From Parcubacteria group bacterium Greene0714_7 (GTDB taxonomy: Bacteria; Patescibacteriota; Minisyncoccia; Phycocordibacterales; Phycocordibacteraceae), in assembly GCA_007378985.1 (NCBI GenBank), contig VMHB01000002.1, forward strand, positions 105,428-158,272: a stretch of 52,845 nt of DNA, written 5' to 3'. The position numbers were made by a program, and so were the translations under genes. The stretch's first letter is position 1. Each line of letters begins with the position of its first letter. Of this stretch, positions 51,714-52,845 are shown one piece after another. The notes under the pieces were generated by a model, which had not been told where the DNA came from, did no database searches, and worked only from the letters and a program-made list of their open reading frames with translations.

Positions 51714-52205
51714 GTGAATTTAAACTCCGCGCAGTTTTTTATTATTCTCCACAATATTCGGAGCGCACAAAATGTTGGTGCGATATTTCGCACAGCCGAT
51801 GCGGTAGGTGTTGAAAAAATCTACCTCACTGGTTACACGCCTGCTCCACTTGATCGCTTTGGACGTGCTGACAGTAAAATAGCGAAGACTGCGCTCGGTG
51901 CTGAAAAATCAGTTTCATGGGAATCCTGTAAAAGCGTTGGTGCCTTAATAAAAAGATTAAAAAAGAATAGCGTGCGCATTGTTGCAGGGGAGCAATCATT
52001 AAATGCAGTTTCTTGCACGAGATGGAAGCCAAAATTTCCCCTCGCGATTATTTTAGGTAACGAAGTATTGGGGGTTTCGCCAGCGATTCTCCGTGCGTGC
52101 GATGAAATAGTTGAGATTCCAATGCGAGGGGAAAAGGAATCGCTCAATGTTTCGGTTGCTGCCGGCATTATTCTTTTTAAGGCATCAGAATCTTTGACAA
52201 GGTAA
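51714..52205 (+). CDS. SpoU/TrmH family RNA 2'-O-methyltransferase
   Basis: 163 aa SPOUT-fold methyltransferase without an extra N-terminal RNA-binding domain. The three SpoU motifs are present: NIRSAQNVGAIFRTADAVG (motif 1), AIILGNEVLGVSP (motif 2) and IPMRGEKESLNVSVAAGIIL (motif 3). The target (tRNA or rRNA ribose) cannot be told. Start is GTG 51714 with TACGGT (51701-51706) 7 bases upstream. Confidence 0.92.
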   Translation: MNLNSAQFFIILHNIRSAQNVGAIFRTADAVGVEKIYLTGYTPAPLDRFGRADSKIAKTALGAEKSVSWESCKSVGALIKRLKKNSVRIVAGEQSLNAVSCTRWKPKFPLAIILGNEVLGVSPAILRACDEIVEIPMRGEKESLNVSVAAGIILFKASESLTR

Positions 52206-52231
52206 GTGGCGGGCATTAGGATGCGCGAAAT

Positions 52232-52474
52232 ATGAAAGGAAGAAATTCTAACCCTTTTGCCGAAGGGCTAAAAGTAACGAGAGAAGATGCCTACGCCACC
52301 TTGAGAAAACGTGCCGAAGCAAAGGGGTTCACCTCGGGCGATACGCTTTCGCATAAGTTCTTCAGAGGCCTTTTCTCTTTTATAGGGATTGCTGAGTCCG
52401 GTTATATGATTATTGAATCTCAAGATAAACCTGGAGTTTGCCAATCTGCTCACCCAAACGATCTTTCCAAATAG
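52232..52474 (+). CDS. Hypothetical protein (80 aa)
   Basis: MKGRNSNPFAEGLKVTREDAY start, helical middle, one hydrophobic stretch (FFRGLFSFIGIAESGYMII) too short and mixed to call a membrane span with confidence. TAGGAT (52217-52222) ends 9 bases before the ATG. No family recognised. Confidence 0.5.
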   Translation: MKGRNSNPFAEGLKVTREDAYATLRKRAEAKGFTSGDTLSHKFFRGLFSFIGIAESGYMIIESQDKPGVCQSAHPNDLSK

Positions 52475-52489
52475 AAGTTTAAGGTTGTT

Positions 52490-52845
52490 TCAATAGCTCA
52501 CGGACGCAACCAATTTTCCATTTTCATCAAGGAGAAGGACTCTGTCGTGGCTATTGCTCCAGAGTTCTTGATCACGTCCTAAAAATACTCGCCACTCATT
52601 CTTATAGAAGTCAGCATCATTTCTGTGTTTGATTACACACCCGTTATACGAGAGATTATTGAGAACAAAGTCTTGGCAGTTGTTGCCAATTTTCCCAGGG
52701 ATTTCTGTTACGGTAAGTGTGCATTGGCGGAGCGTGTTAATGAAGGCTTCACACTCAGCATTTCCTGCAGTTTTCTCAGGGAATAAGTACATTTCATCTC
52801 TCGGTCGTGGGCAGTCTTGTGGAAGTGCAGGAGAAAAATCTTGAA
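52490..52845 (-). CDS. Hypothetical protein, 5' end beyond window edge
   Basis: The frame has an ATG at 52792 (100 aa: MYLFPEKTAGNAECEAFIN...), but stays open through codons reading QDFSPALPQDCPRPRDE up to the window end, so the true start may lie outside. Four or more Cys residues in the visible part (ECEAF, RQCTL, NNCQDF, NGCVI, plus DCP upstream) hint at an exported disulfide-bonded protein. The end reads VLLLDENGKLVASVSY. No family recognised. Confidence 0.5.
   Translation of the reverse strand, partial: QDFSPALPQDCPRPRDEMYLFPEKTAGNAECEAFINTLRQCTLTVTEIPGKIGNNCQDFVLNNLSYNGCVIKHRNDADFYKNEWRVFLGRDQELWSNSHDRVLLLDENGKLVASVSY

Overview
This window looks like the chromosome of a small-genome Patescibacteria/CPR bacterium of the Parcubacteria type. 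The taxon is inferred from gene content and architecture; no rRNA is present. The signs are: a compact PrgI / VirB4 / TrbC-VirB2-like / multi-membrane-protein cluster, a DNA polymerase I with a collapsed 3'-5' exonuclease domain, a short HolA, few Shine-Dalgarno sequences, and many genes whose -10 box lies only 6-9 bases before the start codon (leaderless mRNAs).

Layout. 0-1.4 kb: YraN, a cluster of parS-like palindromes with two DnaA boxes, and tRNA-Gly and tRNA-Arg, each flanked by inverted partial copies of itself. 1.4-13 kb: housekeeping genes (CCA-adding enzyme, ExoIII, Xer recombinase, S15, NYN protein, PNPase with a structured leader, DksA-like protein, ComM) and unknown membrane proteins. 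13-18.5 kb: a LysM/M23 peptidoglycan hydrolase, UvrD helicase, RsmA and secreted unknowns. 18.6-33.9 kb: a long co-oriented block encoding a type IV secretion-like machine. It holds a VirB6/TrbL-like protein, PrgI, a VirB4 in two pieces, a VirB2-like pilin and exported proteins, plus a tandem gene duplication and an S23-type four-helix-bundle gene inside a repeat hairpin. 33.9-38.8 kb: the replication-origin neighbourhood (jag-yidC-rnpA-rpmH read leftward, dnaA-dnaN rightward) and a small DciA-like ORF. 38.9-52.8 kb: PBP1A, TyrS, RuvC-MazG-RuvB, a 6S-like structured RNA, PilB, TsaE, PolA, HolA, tRNA-Lys with palindromic flanks, a DoxX-like protein, a SpoU methyltransferase and unknowns.

Two unexplained sequence systems cut across the gene map. 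The first is a dispersed family of intergenic hairpins built from in-register 7-base words beginning AG (such as AGGTGCT, AGGTTCT, AGCTTCT, AGGTTTC). One of these hairpins carries the S23 gene in its loop, the arrangement known from intervening sequences of 23S rRNA genes; another carries a 46-base palindrome. The second is the mirroring of tRNA ends: downstream of all three tRNAs the 3' part of the tRNA is repeated in inverted orientation, and for Arg and Lys the 5' end is mirrored upstream too. I know of no named family for either. No CRISPR array, transposase or prophage was seen.
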